Shown piece by piece: positions 1 through 8,836 of a stretch of 64,000 nt of DNA. The DNA is taken from NCBI RefSeq assembly GCF_014653785.1, contig NZ_BNAS01000005.1, positions 1 to 64,000 on the forward strand. Reading direction: 5' to 3'. Origin of the DNA: Promicromonospora soli (GTDB lineage: Bacteria > Actinomycetota > Actinomycetes > Actinomycetales > Cellulomonadaceae). The notes beneath the pieces are model-generated. The model had not been told where the DNA came from and ran no database searches. It saw only the letters and a program-made list of their open reading frames with translations. How positions within the stretch are numbered: the stretch's first letter is position 1; every line of letters starts with the position of its first letter. The position numbers and the translations under genes were made by a program.

Positions 1-1
1 G

Positions 2-352
2 ATCAACGCGGTCGTGGACGCCAACACCACCCGCAAGGACTTCGTCGCCGCCGACATCCTGCGCCGCCAGCCCAAGACCGTCGGCGTGTACCGGCTGGTG
101 ATGAAGTCCGGGTCGGACAACTTCCGCGCCTCCAGCATCCAGGGCATCATGAAGCGCATCAAGGCCAAGGGCGTCGAGGTCATCGTCTACGAACCCACCC
201 TGACCCAGGCCGAGTTCTACTCCTCCGAGGTCGTCACCGACCTCGACCAGTTCAAGAACCGCGCCGACGTCATCGTCGCCAACCGCCACACCCCCGCCCT
301 GGACGACGTCACCGACAAGGTCTACACCCGCGACATCTACGGCCGCGACTGA
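2..352 (+). CDS. ugd: UDP-glucose 6-dehydrogenase, C-terminal part (5' end outside window)
   Basis: Partial gene: 116 codons remain, ending at TGA 350-352. The visible part is the C-terminal NAD-binding/UDP-binding domain of the UDP-glucose/GDP-mannose dehydrogenase family, with [10 protein letters not shown], the Rossmann-like stretch [14 protein letters not shown] and the terminal RADVIVANR. The enzyme oxidises UDP-glucose to UDP-glucuronate in the cytosol, feeding capsule or exopolysaccharide synthesis, which fits the glycan genes that follow. The 3' end of the gene is duplicated just downstream (314-443). Family assignment is firm; UDP-glucose rather than another sugar nucleotide is the likely but not proven substrate because the catalytic Cys region is off the window. 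Confidence 0.88.
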   Translation: MNAVVDANTTRKDFVAADILRRQPKTVGVYRLVMKSGSDNFRASSIQGIMKRIKAKGVEVIVYEPTLTQAEFYSSEVVTDLDQFKNRADVIVANRHTPALDDVTDKVYTRDIYGRD

Positions 353-443
353 CGCCCGGCGTCCAACAGGCAGCCAAGGACAAGGTCTAGACCCGCGACA
401 TCGACGGCCGCGACTGACGTCCGGCGTCCGACAGGCAGCCAAG
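314..443. repeat. 65-bp imperfect tandem duplication at the 3' end of ugd
   Basis: Copy 1 is 314-378 and copy 2 is 379-443; both run from gacaaggtcta through ggcagccaag with only a few substitutions. Copy 1 holds the last codons and stop of ugd. Copy 2 has acquired an early TAG and is untranslated. It looks like a local duplication that left a decaying copy between the gene and its terminator. Confidence 0.9.
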
Positions 444-481
444 AAGGGGCTCCACCCGCGATGCGGGTGGAGCCCCTTCTT
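441..481. terminator. Perfect 19-bp hairpin terminator between convergent genes
   Basis: Arms 441-459 and 463-481 are exact reverse complements around a 3-nt loop (gat). The ends are A-rich on the left and T-rich on the right, so it can serve both ugd (rightward) and the leftward polysialyltransferase-like gene. Confidence 0.88.
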
Positions 482-505
482 GACAACCGCCACGGACAAC
501 CGTGG

Positions 506-1900
506 CTAGTGCGGATGGAACCTGATCGCCTTGCCGATCGCGGCGATCTTGCGCAGACGGCGGTTCCGGCGGAGCACCCGGGCCGCGAGCCGCCGGGCGC
601 GGCGCTCGACGCGCGCACGGTACGGAACGGCGACCGGCTCGGCCACGACCGTCGTGGTCGCCTCCGCCTCCTCCTCAGGCTCCACGAAGTACTTCGCGGC
701 CCATGGCGCCTGCGCCAGGAGCTCCTCGCGGCGCCCGACCGGCTGCTCCTCGAAGTGCGCCGGCTGCATGGCCCGCGCGACCTCCTCGACGAGCAGCTGC
801 ACATCGATCTCGGGCGGCTGGCGCACCGAGATCGTGCCGGCCTCCTCGTCCCAGTCGACGCGGTGCAGCCGGACGTCGGTGATCGCCAGCGGGATCCGGT
901 TGCTGTCCTTGAAGCGGGGCAGGCGCTCGAGCACCTTGTCCACGCCCACCGTGTACCCGGTCATGCCGTACGTCTCGACCGCCGTGGAGAGGCCCGTCGA
1001 GAAGCAGCCGATCGCCGCCACCGGGTGGAGGCGGTCGTAGAGGATCTCGACGGGAACCGGCTCGTCGAGGACTATGAGGTCGACGCCGAGCGACTTGCCG
1101 AGATCAACGAGGCTGTGCGTGAACGCCGGAGGAGCGCTCGGGTGTGGCTTGAACGCTATCGACGAGTACCCGAGCGCCACCGCGGCGCGGAGGAACTCGT
1201 GGTGCAGCTCCTCCTCCTCGTCCTCGGTGAGCAGGCCCAGGGCGGCGAGATACTGGCCGAGCATGATCGCCTCGACCGGCTGGCCGGCCATCGCGCCGAC
1301 GTCGACGTTCTCGAAGGCGACCTTCCCGTACTCCTGGACCACGGCGCGGAACGACTCGGCCGGGACAACCACGTTCTCGATCCCGTGCTCGCTGAGCAGC
1401 ACCGGACGCAGCCCTCCGGCGAGGTCGAGGTACAGCAGCCGCCGCAGGTTCTCCGCGACGCTCGGCCGGATGGCCTTACGGGTCGGGCCGTAGCTCATCA
1501 ACCCGTCCGAGACGACGTCGATCGGGGCTCCCCGGAACAGTCTCGTCAGCGTCGTCGAGGGCCGCACCGGGAGCGACTGGAGCGTGATGCCGAACTCCCC
1601 CTCGAAGCCAACCGCCTCGAGGATGGTGTCGCGCCACGTCGCGATCTTGTTGGTCGGCGGGTTCCACACTCGCGGGTGGTACGGGAAGATCAGCTCGTTG
1701 AGGTACACCACCCGGTCGAACCGGCTGGCGAGCGACTCGAACCCCTGCTGCTCGGTCAGGCTCCGGCCGATCTCAGGGATCTTCGCGTTGTTGATCACCA
1801 GCAGCACCCGCTGCTCGGTATCCCGGTAGAGCCCGGAATCGATGGCCGCGGCCATGGTCGCCGCGGCCATGAACGTCGGCGCAATAAACAGCTGATCCAT
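506..1900 (-). CDS. Polysialyltransferase-family glycosyltransferase
   Basis: 464 aa, resembling the alpha-2,8-polysialyltransferase family (POLYSIAL, PF07388). Visible motifs are a D-G pair in VVSDGLMSYG (about 129-138), KPHPS (about 251-255) matching the HP motif of bacterial sialyltransferases, and GCFSTGLSTA (about 298-307) matching the C-terminal S/T motif. The last 60 residues are unusual: an acidic EPEEEAEA stretch, then an Arg-rich tail (residues 430-455) that could sit on the inner membrane face. It starts directly after the stop of the upstream GT2 gene (TGA then ATG, 0 bp), so the two are probably co-translated. No sialic acid synthesis genes are visible, so the donor sugar is unknown. 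Sialyl transfer is inferred from family only. Confidence 0.75.
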   Translation of the reverse strand: MDQLFIAPTFMAAATMAAAIDSGLYRDTEQRVLLVINNAKIPEIGRSLTEQQGFESLASRFDRVVYLNELIFPYHPRVWNPPTNKIATWRDTILEAVGFEGEFGITLQSLPVRPSTTLTRLFRGAPIDVVSDGLMSYGPTRKAIRPSVAENLRRLLYLDLAGGLRPVLLSEHGIENVVVPAESFRAVVQEYGKVAFENVDVGAMAGQPVEAIMLGQYLAALGLLTEDEEEELHHEFLRAAVALGYSSIAFKPHPSAPPAFTHSLVDLGKSLGVDLIVLDEPVPVEILYDRLHPVAAIGCFSTGLSTAVETYGMTGYTVGVDKVLERLPRFKDSNRIPLAITDVRLHRVDWDEEAGTISVRQPPEIDVQLLVEEVARAMQPAHFEEQPVGRREELLAQAPWAAKYFVEPEEEAEATTTVVAEPVAVPYRARVERRARRLAARVLRRNRRLRKIAAIGKAIRFHPH

Positions 1901-2863
1901 TCAGCGAACCTCGATCCGGAGAATCTTCTTCAACACGATCCGCGTCGGCAGGTCGAAGTGCGTGAGCGCTGCCTTCACCGCTTCCCTGGGGAACGAGTTC
2001 AGGAACGCGGACGACCGGTGGAAGAGCTCGGTCTGCAGCTCGGGCGAGAGCCGCGCCCGCATCGACACGTGGAACGCGACGATCCGGGCTGCGCCATATG
2101 CGGCCTTCTCGATGTAGTCCCGGTTCTCCGTCGCCAGCGCCAGGTCACGGATGCCCGCGTACGCGTCCAGGAAGTGCAGAGTGTTGCTGTTGCCGGCCTG
2201 GGTCAGCGCCGTCGGGTTGGCGTCCTTGCGGTAGAAGTAGCCCTTGAGGCTCACGACCGCCGTCGACTCGGTGTTCAGGTGGAGGCGCCAGAACCACGGC
2301 CGGTCTGCCGCCGTACGGAGCGACTCGTCGAAGGCGAAGAGCTCGGGCGCGATACGTTCCCGGTCGTACATCCCGGCCCACAGGTACGGATAGTCGACCA
2401 TCGTGCGGGTGCCCCGCAGCCCGATCTGCGACTTCGGGTCGAGCACGACGTCGCGTTCCTTCTCCGGGGCGCGCTTCACGCTGCGGTTCATGGCGTCGAC
2501 CCGCACATGGTCGGTCCGGATGAAGTCGACGTCCAGCCGCTTGAGCCCGTCGAGCGTCTCCTCGAGGTGCCCGGCCTGGTACCAGTCGTCCGCGTCCAGG
2601 TACGTCAGGTACCGGCCGTCGGCCTGCTCGAGTGCGATGTTCCGGGACCGCGCAACGCCGTAGTTCTCGGGGTTGCGGATCAGCGTGAGCCACGGCATCT
2701 TCTGCGCGGCCTGCTCCAGGATCTGGGGCGTCTCGTCCGTCGAGTGGTCGTCGATGACGATGAACTGAAAGTCGTCCCGATTGTTGGTTCGAATAGTCGC
2801 CAGACAATTCGGTAGAAAAGTTGCCGCGTTATACACCGGCACGATCACACTGAGAGTCGTCAC
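1901..2863 (-). CDS. Glycosyltransferase family 2
   Basis: 320 aa. The N-terminus is a classic GT-A nucleotide-sugar fold: LSVIVPVYNAATFLPNCL, then VIDDHSTDET, then YLDADDWY (the DxD metal and sugar-nucleotide motif). It transfers an unidentified sugar on the cytosolic face during surface glycan assembly. The start is GTG at 2861-2863, preceded by a purine-rich AGGATGGAG ribosome site. It is the first gene of a pair with the polysialyltransferase-like gene immediately downstream. There are no membrane segments, so it is likely soluble or peripheral. Confidence 0.86.
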   Translation of the reverse strand: MTTLSVIVPVYNAATFLPNCLATIRTNNRDDFQFIVIDDHSTDETPQILEQAAQKMPWLTLIRNPENYGVARSRNIALEQADGRYLTYLDADDWYQAGHLEETLDGLKRLDVDFIRTDHVRVDAMNRSVKRAPEKERDVVLDPKSQIGLRGTRTMVDYPYLWAGMYDRERIAPELFAFDESLRTAADRPWFWRLHLNTESTAVVSLKGYFYRKDANPTALTQAGNSNTLHFLDAYAGIRDLALATENRDYIEKAAYGAARIVAFHVSMRARLSPELQTELFHRSSAFLNSFPREAVKAALTHFDLPTRIVLKKILRIEVR

Positions 2864-2980
2864 GGCTCCATCCTGAGTTAAGTTGCTGGGCCAGGGTACA
2901 CGGGCGCACTACGGTGGCCGCGCCCGCGCTCCACGCCGCTGGTCGGCGAACGAGGGAGCCTGCAAGGCCCGACAAAACTA

Positions 2981-5131
2981 TCATCCATCCCCGGCGGCCT
3001 GGGCGTCGCTCAGCGTGGACCCGGCGGACGGCCAGAGGGCCTCGGCGATGTACGGCCGCAGGCTGCGCGCGTAGGTGTCGGTGACGTGGTTGTTGTCCCG
3101 GTAGACCATGACGTTTCCGATGACCGGCATGCATCGCTTCGAACCGCAGTAGCGGTCCGTGAGGTCGAGCACTTCGGCTCCGGCCGCCAGACGAGCGGCC
3201 TTCTCGACCGTCGTGTGCGCCGGGTAGTCGAAGGCCTCCTTGCGCGGCACCGAGCACTGGCCCGGACTCTTCGGGTGGTCCGCCACGCACTCCAGCACGT
3301 CGTCGCGCGGGCGGGGCGCGTCCTTGATGACGACCACCCGGGTGCCCACCTCGTGCAGAGCGTCCCAGGCCCTGACGAGCCCGTCCACGCCCGGCGCGAG
3401 TCCGGCAGCCGTGCCCGTGAACGTCGAGTCGGCGAAGACACCCGTCACGACGATGTCCGGCGCCTCGGCGACGAGCGCTTCCAGCGTCGCCTCGTTGGAC
3501 TTCAGGCACTCGTCGGCATACTGCATCACCCTCGCCTCGAGCGAGAAGGGGCACGAGTTGTGCAGGTATGTCACGACCCGCCAGCCCCGCTCGGTCGCGG
3601 CCTCGACGATCGGGGAGGCGAACATGCGCACGTGCGAGTCGCCGACCAGTGCGAGGGTGCGCTCACCCGCCGGGTTGCCGAACTCGCACCGGGGCGTCGT
3701 ATCGGACCCCCGGCTGGAGGCGCAGGCCGCGTAGGTCCGGCTCAGCTCCTTGTGCACGTCCTTGAGGTTCGGCACGATCACCGGCCCGGCAGCCGCGACG
3801 AACGCCGGGACCCGCCCGCCGTCGACCGCCTCGGCGCCATAGCCGGAGCCGACGCCGACCTCTACACCCGCCGCCTCCTGCTTCCACTCCCGGTCCATGA
3901 CGTCGGAGCGGAGCATGGGCGTCACGGAGATCCCCGCCGTCACCGCCATCGCTGTCGCGGCGGCCACCAGCACCCGGCTGTTTCCCCGGACTGCCCAGCG
4001 CGCGACGCGGATCGGCCGTTCCACAAACGTGTAGCTGAGCTGGGCGAGGAGCAGCGAGAGCGAGAGCAGCCCTAGCGACTCGAGGACGTGCGGCGGCCGG
4101 TTCGCCCACGCCTCGAAGCAGATGATGAGCGGGAAGTGCCAGAGGTACACCGAGTACGAGACGTCGCCGAGCCATTGCACCCATCGCCGGTCGACGAGCC
4201 AGGTCAGTGAACCCAGGCCCGCGGTGCGGCCCGCGGCGATGATCGCTGCCGCCCCGAGCACCGGCACCAGCGCCGCGACACCCGGGAACGGGGTCGCGGA
4301 CGTCAGGACGAACGCACCAGCCACGATCGTCGCCAGACCGGCCAGGGCCAGCAGGGACCGCACCGGCGCGAATCGCTCGGTGTGGCGCAGCAGGACGGCG
4401 AGAATGCCGCCGGCGCCGAGCTCCCACAGCCTGGTAGTGGTCGCGAAGTAGGCCGACGCATCGCCGGACCGCACCTCGAGCAGGCTCCAGACGAACGATG
4501 CGGCGACGATCAGGCCGAACAGGACGAGCACCACACCACGCAGAGCACGTGCCCGGTTACCTCTGACGCGGCGTACCGCGAGCGCGGCCACCACGACCAC
4601 GAGCGGCCAGAGCAGGTAGAACTGCTCCTCGACGGCCAGGGACCAGAAGTGCTGGAACGCCGTCGGGGCGTTGTCCGCGGCAAGGTAGTCGACCGAGTCC
4701 GCCGCGAGCACCCAGTTCTGCACGTAGAACACCGAGGCGAGCGCCTGGCGCTGCAGGTCCGCCCACTCGGTGACGGGGATCACAAGGGGCGCCAGGGCTG
4801 CGGTGACGCCGATCACGACGAGCCCGGCCGGCAGGATGCGCCGGGCGCGGCCGGCCCAGAACCGGGCGAGGGAGAGCCTGCCCGTCTGCTCCGCCTCACG
4901 GATCATGTGTCCGGTGATCAGGAATCCGGAGATGACGAAGAAGACGTCGACCCCGATGTACCCGCCGGGAAGCATGTTCGGTTCCAGGTGGTAGATCACC
5001 ACGAGCGCGACGGCGAGCGCTCGGAGGGCCTGGACCTCGGGCAGGAAGCGGCGGCGTCGCTCCCCTCCCGCGTTGTCGCTCACCGGCGGGGCCGGCACCT
5101 CAGCAGTGCCGACCACTGTCGGAGCGTGCAT
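2981..5131 (-). CDS. Acyltransferase 3 / SGNH-domain O-acetyltransferase (OafA-like)
   Basis: 716 aa. Residues about 28-400 form the multi-spanning acyltransferase-3 domain: LRALAVALVVIYH near the N-terminus with its conserved His, GGYIGVDVFFVISGFLI, then about ten hydrophobic helices. Residues about 460-716 are a fused SGNH hydrolase-like domain with GDSH (near 497) and a C-terminal D-N-N-H segment (near 680), matching the Ser and Asp/His of this fold. Such fusions move acyl groups, usually acetyl, across the membrane onto surface polysaccharide or peptidoglycan. It lies upstream of the GT2 and polysialyltransferase-like genes on the same strand, separated by 117 bp, so it probably decorates their product. 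Confidence 0.88.
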   Translation of the reverse strand: MHAPTVVGTAEVPAPPVSDNAGGERRRRFLPEVQALRALAVALVVIYHLEPNMLPGGYIGVDVFFVISGFLITGHMIREAEQTGRLSLARFWAGRARRILPAGLVVIGVTAALAPLVIPVTEWADLQRQALASVFYVQNWVLAADSVDYLAADNAPTAFQHFWSLAVEEQFYLLWPLVVVVAALAVRRVRGNRARALRGVVLVLFGLIVAASFVWSLLEVRSGDASAYFATTTRLWELGAGGILAVLLRHTERFAPVRSLLALAGLATIVAGAFVLTSATPFPGVAALVPVLGAAAIIAAGRTAGLGSLTWLVDRRWVQWLGDVSYSVYLWHFPLIICFEAWANRPPHVLESLGLLSLSLLLAQLSYTFVERPIRVARWAVRGNSRVLVAAATAMAVTAGISVTPMLRSDVMDREWKQEAAGVEVGVGSGYGAEAVDGGRVPAFVAAAGPVIVPNLKDVHKELSRTYAACASSRGSDTTPRCEFGNPAGERTLALVGDSHVRMFASPIVEAATERGWRVVTYLHNSCPFSLEARVMQYADECLKSNEATLEALVAEAPDIVVTGVFADSTFTGTAAGLAPGVDGLVRAWDALHEVGTRVVVIKDAPRPRDDVLECVADHPKSPGQCSVPRKEAFDYPAHTTVEKAARLAAGAEVLDLTDRYCGSKRCMPVIGNVMVYRDNNHVTDTYARSLRPYIAEALWPSAGSTLSDAQAAGDG

Positions 5132-5230
5132 GGAAAACGCCTTTCACCCACGGCAGTGCGACGGCTGTTCGGACGGAGCCAACGGAGTTTATAGGGGAAG
5201 CGTCGACCGTGGGGGTCGAAATGGTCGGGG

Positions 5231-7111
5231 TCAGAAGTCCCGGACCAGGCCGATGCCGCTCACGCGGACCTCCTGGGAACCGATGGTCTCCAGTGCAACA
5301 CCACCGCTGTGGCGGCTTTCCAGGCGAACCGTGAAAACCGTGTGGTCGCTGGGGGCACCGGAGAAGTCGATCACGCCCACACTGGATCCGCCAAAAATTA
5401 CCCGCACCCGCCCGTAACCCCGGCCGGTGGGCGCCACCACCCGCAGCTGAGACGCCTGCCGGACGTCGCTCACCTTGATCCGCGCCCCGTCCCGCGCGAC
5501 GCGGTACGCGTACCCCGCGTGATAGCCGGCATCGGTGACCTTGCGCCACCCCGGCCCGATCTCCCACTGCGCGGGGATCGTCTCCCGCGAGGTCCGCACG
5601 AGCGTCCGCATCTCGCCCCGGTGATGGTCGGCGCCCAGGGCGCGCACGGCGTACCAGGCGGATCGTCCCGGTTCGGTCTCCAGGACCGTCGACGTGCCGG
5701 TGACGGTGCGGAGCGCGTACCAGTACGGCCGGGTCGGCAGGTTCGAGGAGTAGCGCGCCGTCCGCACGAGGATCTGATAGCGGTTGGCGCCGCGTACCGG
5801 CTCCCAGCTGTAGCGCTGCCTCGCGCTCCACTGGATCGGCGCCTGCAGCGGAGTGGGGTCGTGCACCACTGGGGCGGGCCGCAGCCGCGGCGGCCCGTAC
5901 CGCGCCACCGCGGCGTCGACCCGGGAGTTGACCGCACGGCGGATCTCGTCCAGCTTCTGGTTCAGGTAGAAGCCCGGGCAGGCCGTGTTGTTGGTCAGAC
6001 GGTGCGCGAGGATGCGTGGTACCCGGACCTGCTGCCCGGGAGACGTCCGCGACGTATCACCGGCGATCCCGCGGTCGGTCAGCGTCGCGGTGCCCCACGG
6101 GTTGAGGCCGTACTGGTACGCCTTCCAGGCGTAGACCCGGACCATCCCGGCGACCAGGGCCGACGACGGCCTCGCGCTGTCGAAGCTGCCCATCGCGGAG
6201 ACGCCGATGGTGCCGGTGTTGAACCCGCCGGCCTGCGCCCCGAGCGGGTTGTCGTACACCGCGCCCGTGCGCCCCTGGAAGATGGTGCCGAACCGGTCGA
6301 CCAGGAACTGGTAGCCGATGTCCGGCCAGCCCCGGGACCGTGTGTGGTAAGCGTGGATGCCCCGCACGATGGCGGGCGACTGGCTCCTGCTGTAGGCGTT
6401 GGTTCCTGCCGTGTGGTGCACGTACATCGCCAGCAGGTCACCCGAGACCTCGGGCCAGGGCGCGGACAGCGACTCGTCGGCGCCCCAGGCGGAGCGGCTG
6501 ACCGTGTCGGGGCGAATCTCGTAGCCTGTCGCGGCGTCGGCGGTCGCCGCAGGGCCCGGAGCGGTCCCCACCATCGCGTCGGCGGCGGCAGTACCGGGAT
6601 CGACGACGTCGACGCGGAGGCCCGACGGCGGCGCCCCGCTCACGGTGCGCACCCGCGCCTGGACGGCGTCGGCTCCCGTGGAGACGAACGGCTCGGTACC
6701 GGCCCGGCCGCCCACCTCGTCGGCCTCGTCGAAACCCACCGCCTGCCAGGCGCCCCAGGCGCCGTCCTCCCGGACGCGCAGCGCGACCTCCGTGACCTCC
6801 TCGTCGGCGCCCGCGTCCCACGTGGCGCCGGCCACGAGGAACTCGAGCGTCTCGGTCCTGGCGCTCAGGGCCGCGAGGCGGCCGGGCGCCACGTGCTCAT
6901 CACGGTCACCGGGGTGTCCCGCCACGTCGGCCAGCGCCGTCGGGTCCCGCCGTGCGGCCGGGTCGACGCCGCTCAGCCGGATCTCGTCGAGCTCTGACGG
7001 CACGGCGACGGCGTCCGGCGCCGGCAGCGAGACGACCGGCAGGACCACACCGCCGATCGCGAGCACAACAACCAGGGCGGAGGAAATGGCGTGCTGCGCA
7101 GGGGATCGCAT
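5231..7111 (-). CDS. Secreted PGRP/amidase_2-domain N-acetylmuramoyl-L-alanine amidase
   Basis: 626 aa. An N-terminal signal or anchor helix (residues 9-36, ending near APDAVA) predicts export. A linker region (about 40-200) precedes the amidase domain (about 205-400). There, MYVHHTAGT (His near 231) and HRLTNNTACPG (His near 370, Cys near 379) supply the zinc ligands, and the Tyr/Trp-rich core includes WPDIGYQFLVDRFGTIFQGR. The enzyme is expected to cleave between MurNAc and L-Ala in peptidoglycan. The C-terminal 200 residues are beta-rich and probably bind the wall. It diverges from a SpoIID/LytB-domain gene across 142 bp, suggesting joint control of wall remodelling. Confidence 0.87.
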   Translation of the reverse strand: MRSPAQHAISSALVVVLAIGGVVLPVVSLPAPDAVAVPSELDEIRLSGVDPAARRDPTALADVAGHPGDRDEHVAPGRLAALSARTETLEFLVAGATWDAGADEEVTEVALRVREDGAWGAWQAVGFDEADEVGGRAGTEPFVSTGADAVQARVRTVSGAPPSGLRVDVVDPGTAAADAMVGTAPGPAATADAATGYEIRPDTVSRSAWGADESLSAPWPEVSGDLLAMYVHHTAGTNAYSRSQSPAIVRGIHAYHTRSRGWPDIGYQFLVDRFGTIFQGRTGAVYDNPLGAQAGGFNTGTIGVSAMGSFDSARPSSALVAGMVRVYAWKAYQYGLNPWGTATLTDRGIAGDTSRTSPGQQVRVPRILAHRLTNNTACPGFYLNQKLDEIRRAVNSRVDAAVARYGPPRLRPAPVVHDPTPLQAPIQWSARQRYSWEPVRGANRYQILVRTARYSSNLPTRPYWYALRTVTGTSTVLETEPGRSAWYAVRALGADHHRGEMRTLVRTSRETIPAQWEIGPGWRKVTDAGYHAGYAYRVARDGARIKVSDVRQASQLRVVAPTGRGYGRVRVIFGGSSVGVIDFSGAPSDHTVFTVRLESRHSGGVALETIGSQEVRVSGIGLVRDF

Positions 7112-7253
7112 GCCAACACTTCACCCCACACCTTGGCTCTCTACCACCGGAGCGGGTGAATTTTTCAGATTGGGGCAGGACTCTTTCCGAAGATGCCGCT
7201 CTGTGACGTCTGGGGCACAGTGAGAGGCGCACACTGATCGTGGAGGTGGTGTC

Positions 7254-8582
7254 ATGCGTGCCGGACGACCAGCCGTACGACGTGCCCCGGCCCTGCGAAG
7301 CGCCTCATGGCCAGGCCGGGTAGTCCTCGGCGCCCTGGTCCTCGTCGCCGCCCTGCTGGTGCCCGCGGCCCCGGCGTCCGCTGCCGTGCCCGACTCCTTC
7401 GTGGTCAAGGGCTCCGGTTTCGGTCACGGCGTCGGGATGCCGCAGTACGGCGCCTTCCAGATGGCGCGTGAGGGCTACTCGGCCTCGTCGATCCTGCGGC
7501 ACTACTACACCGACGCCGCGCCAAGCGACCGCACGACGCCGTTGCAGGTCTCCGTCCAGGTGTTCGGCCCGGACCCCTACGCGTTCGCCGGCTACGGCGA
7601 CACGACGGACACCACGACGATCACCGTCACGGGCGGGTGGTGGCGTCTGGTCGACGGCGGGGTGCAGATCGAGTCCGGGCCGCCCGGCACCCTGCGTGCG
7701 ACGGCGTCGGACGGCGATATCGTGGTCCAGGGCGACGGCCGGACGTTCCGCCGCGACGATCTGACCCTCGAGTGGTCGGGTACCAGGCACTGGAAGTCCA
7801 CCGCGGCCCGCGCCGTCGTCTCCATCGCGGGCGCGCACGGCACCTACCGGCACGGCCGGATGTTCCTCTCTGAGATCGACGGGGTCCCGAACATCTCGAA
7901 CCAGCTGCGGCTGAACTCGGAGTACCTCTACGGCATCGCGGAGATGCCGTCCTCCTGGGGCGCCACGGGCGGCCAGGAGGCCCTGCGCGCACAGGCCATC
8001 GTGGCCCGCTCCTACGCCGTGCTGAAGGCCGCCGACTGGAAGCCTGCATGCGACTGCCATCTCGTGGACGACGTCCGCGACCAGCAGTTCTCGGGCTGGA
8101 AGAAGGAGGCCGAGCCCACCTATGGCACGTACTGGCGCGCGGCAGTCAACGCCACCTGGACCTCGTCGCAGAACGGGCGGGTCCTCACCTATGGCGGCGT
8201 GCCCGTCGCGGCCCACTACTACTCCTCGAGCGGCGGCAGGACGGCAAACTCCGAGGACGTGTGGTCGTCGGTGATCCCCTACGAGCGTTCGGTGTCCGAC
8301 CCGTTCAGCAAGAGGGCACCCGGCAACTCCTACGCCTCGTGGACCAGGGTGATGTCGCAGTCGAGGGCCCAGGATCTCTTCGGCCTGGGTAACGTCAAGT
8401 GGATCAGGGTCACCGACCGCTACTCGAGCGGGCAGGCTCGCACGCTGACGGCGAGCTCCGCGCTCGGTGTCGTCCGCACGATCACCGGTAAGGCTGACTA
8501 CATCCGCGCCACGGTCGGCCGGCACACGTACGCAGGGAGCCTCCCCGCGGCGTGGATCTCCGACGTCGTGGAACGCTACTGA
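7254..8582 (+). CDS. SpoIID/LytB domain-containing secreted protein
   Basis: 442 aa. There is a signal peptide at residues about 20-44 (VVLGALVLVAALLVPAAPASA). The SpoIID domain includes GSGFGHGVGMPQYGAFQMA, ALRAQAIVARSYAV and the YYSSSGGRT motif. In sporulating Firmicutes SpoIID is a lytic transglycosylase; in non-sporulating actinobacteria the same domain occurs in wall-active proteins of uncertain activity. ATG at 7254 is preceded by GGAGGTG at about 7242-7248, one of the few strong Shine-Dalgarno sites here. The gene is divergent from the amidase gene. Confidence 0.87.
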   Translation: MRAGRPAVRRAPALRSASWPGRVVLGALVLVAALLVPAAPASAAVPDSFVVKGSGFGHGVGMPQYGAFQMAREGYSASSILRHYYTDAAPSDRTTPLQVSVQVFGPDPYAFAGYGDTTDTTTITVTGGWWRLVDGGVQIESGPPGTLRATASDGDIVVQGDGRTFRRDDLTLEWSGTRHWKSTAARAVVSIAGAHGTYRHGRMFLSEIDGVPNISNQLRLNSEYLYGIAEMPSSWGATGGQEALRAQAIVARSYAVLKAADWKPACDCHLVDDVRDQQFSGWKKEAEPTYGTYWRAAVNATWTSSQNGRVLTYGGVPVAAHYYSSSGGRTANSEDVWSSVIPYERSVSDPFSKRAPGNSYASWTRVMSQSRAQDLFGLGNVKWIRVTDRYSSGQARTLTASSALGVVRTITGKADYIRATVGRHTYAGSLPAAWISDVVERY

Positions 8583-8635
8583 GCCGGCCTGGCGACCAAG
8601 CGCGGCGCACCGACCGCAGGCGCACCATCCGCAGG

Positions 8636-8836
8636 TCAGAGCGGCCGCGCGTCCGACTCCAGCAGCACCGGGATGCCGTCACGCACGGGGTAGGCGAGCG
8701 GCCGCTCGGCGTCGGTCGAGTGCAGCTCCGGCTCGCCGTCGGGCCCCACGCCGTCCGTCAGGGTGGCCCCGGTGACGGGGCAGCGCAGGATCTCGCGGAC
8801 CCACGGCTCCAGCGCCTCGACCTTGCCAGTGCTCAC
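8636..8836 (-). CDS. Trm112 family protein
   Basis: 66 aa, the normal size for bacterial Trm112-like (UPF0434) proteins. Hallmarks are LRCPVTGATL and YPVRDGIPVLL. Only one Cys is present, so the zinc-ribbon Cys set is degenerate. The start codon overlaps the stop of manB by 4 bp (8833-8836), so it is translationally coupled. Eukaryotic Trm112 activates methyltransferases; the bacterial role is not settled. Confidence 0.85.
   Translation of the reverse strand: MSTGKVEALEPWVREILRCPVTGATLTDGVGPDGEPELHSTDAERPLAYPVRDGIPVLLESDARPL

Noticed and set aside
461-2815. Long plus-strand reading frame of 784 codons opposite the polysialyltransferase and GT2 genes
   Set aside because: Its product is Arg/Leu/Glu-rich with no recognisable domain; it mirrors the coding strand and is a high-GC shadow. 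The same applies to the long antisense frames at 3086-4075, 5309-6997, 18159-21494, 21305-23854, 46151-47188 and 55634-59374.
8583-8635. Possible terminator between convergent SpoIID-domain and Trm112 genes
   Set aside because: Only short direct repeats (ccgcag) are present; no convincing stem.
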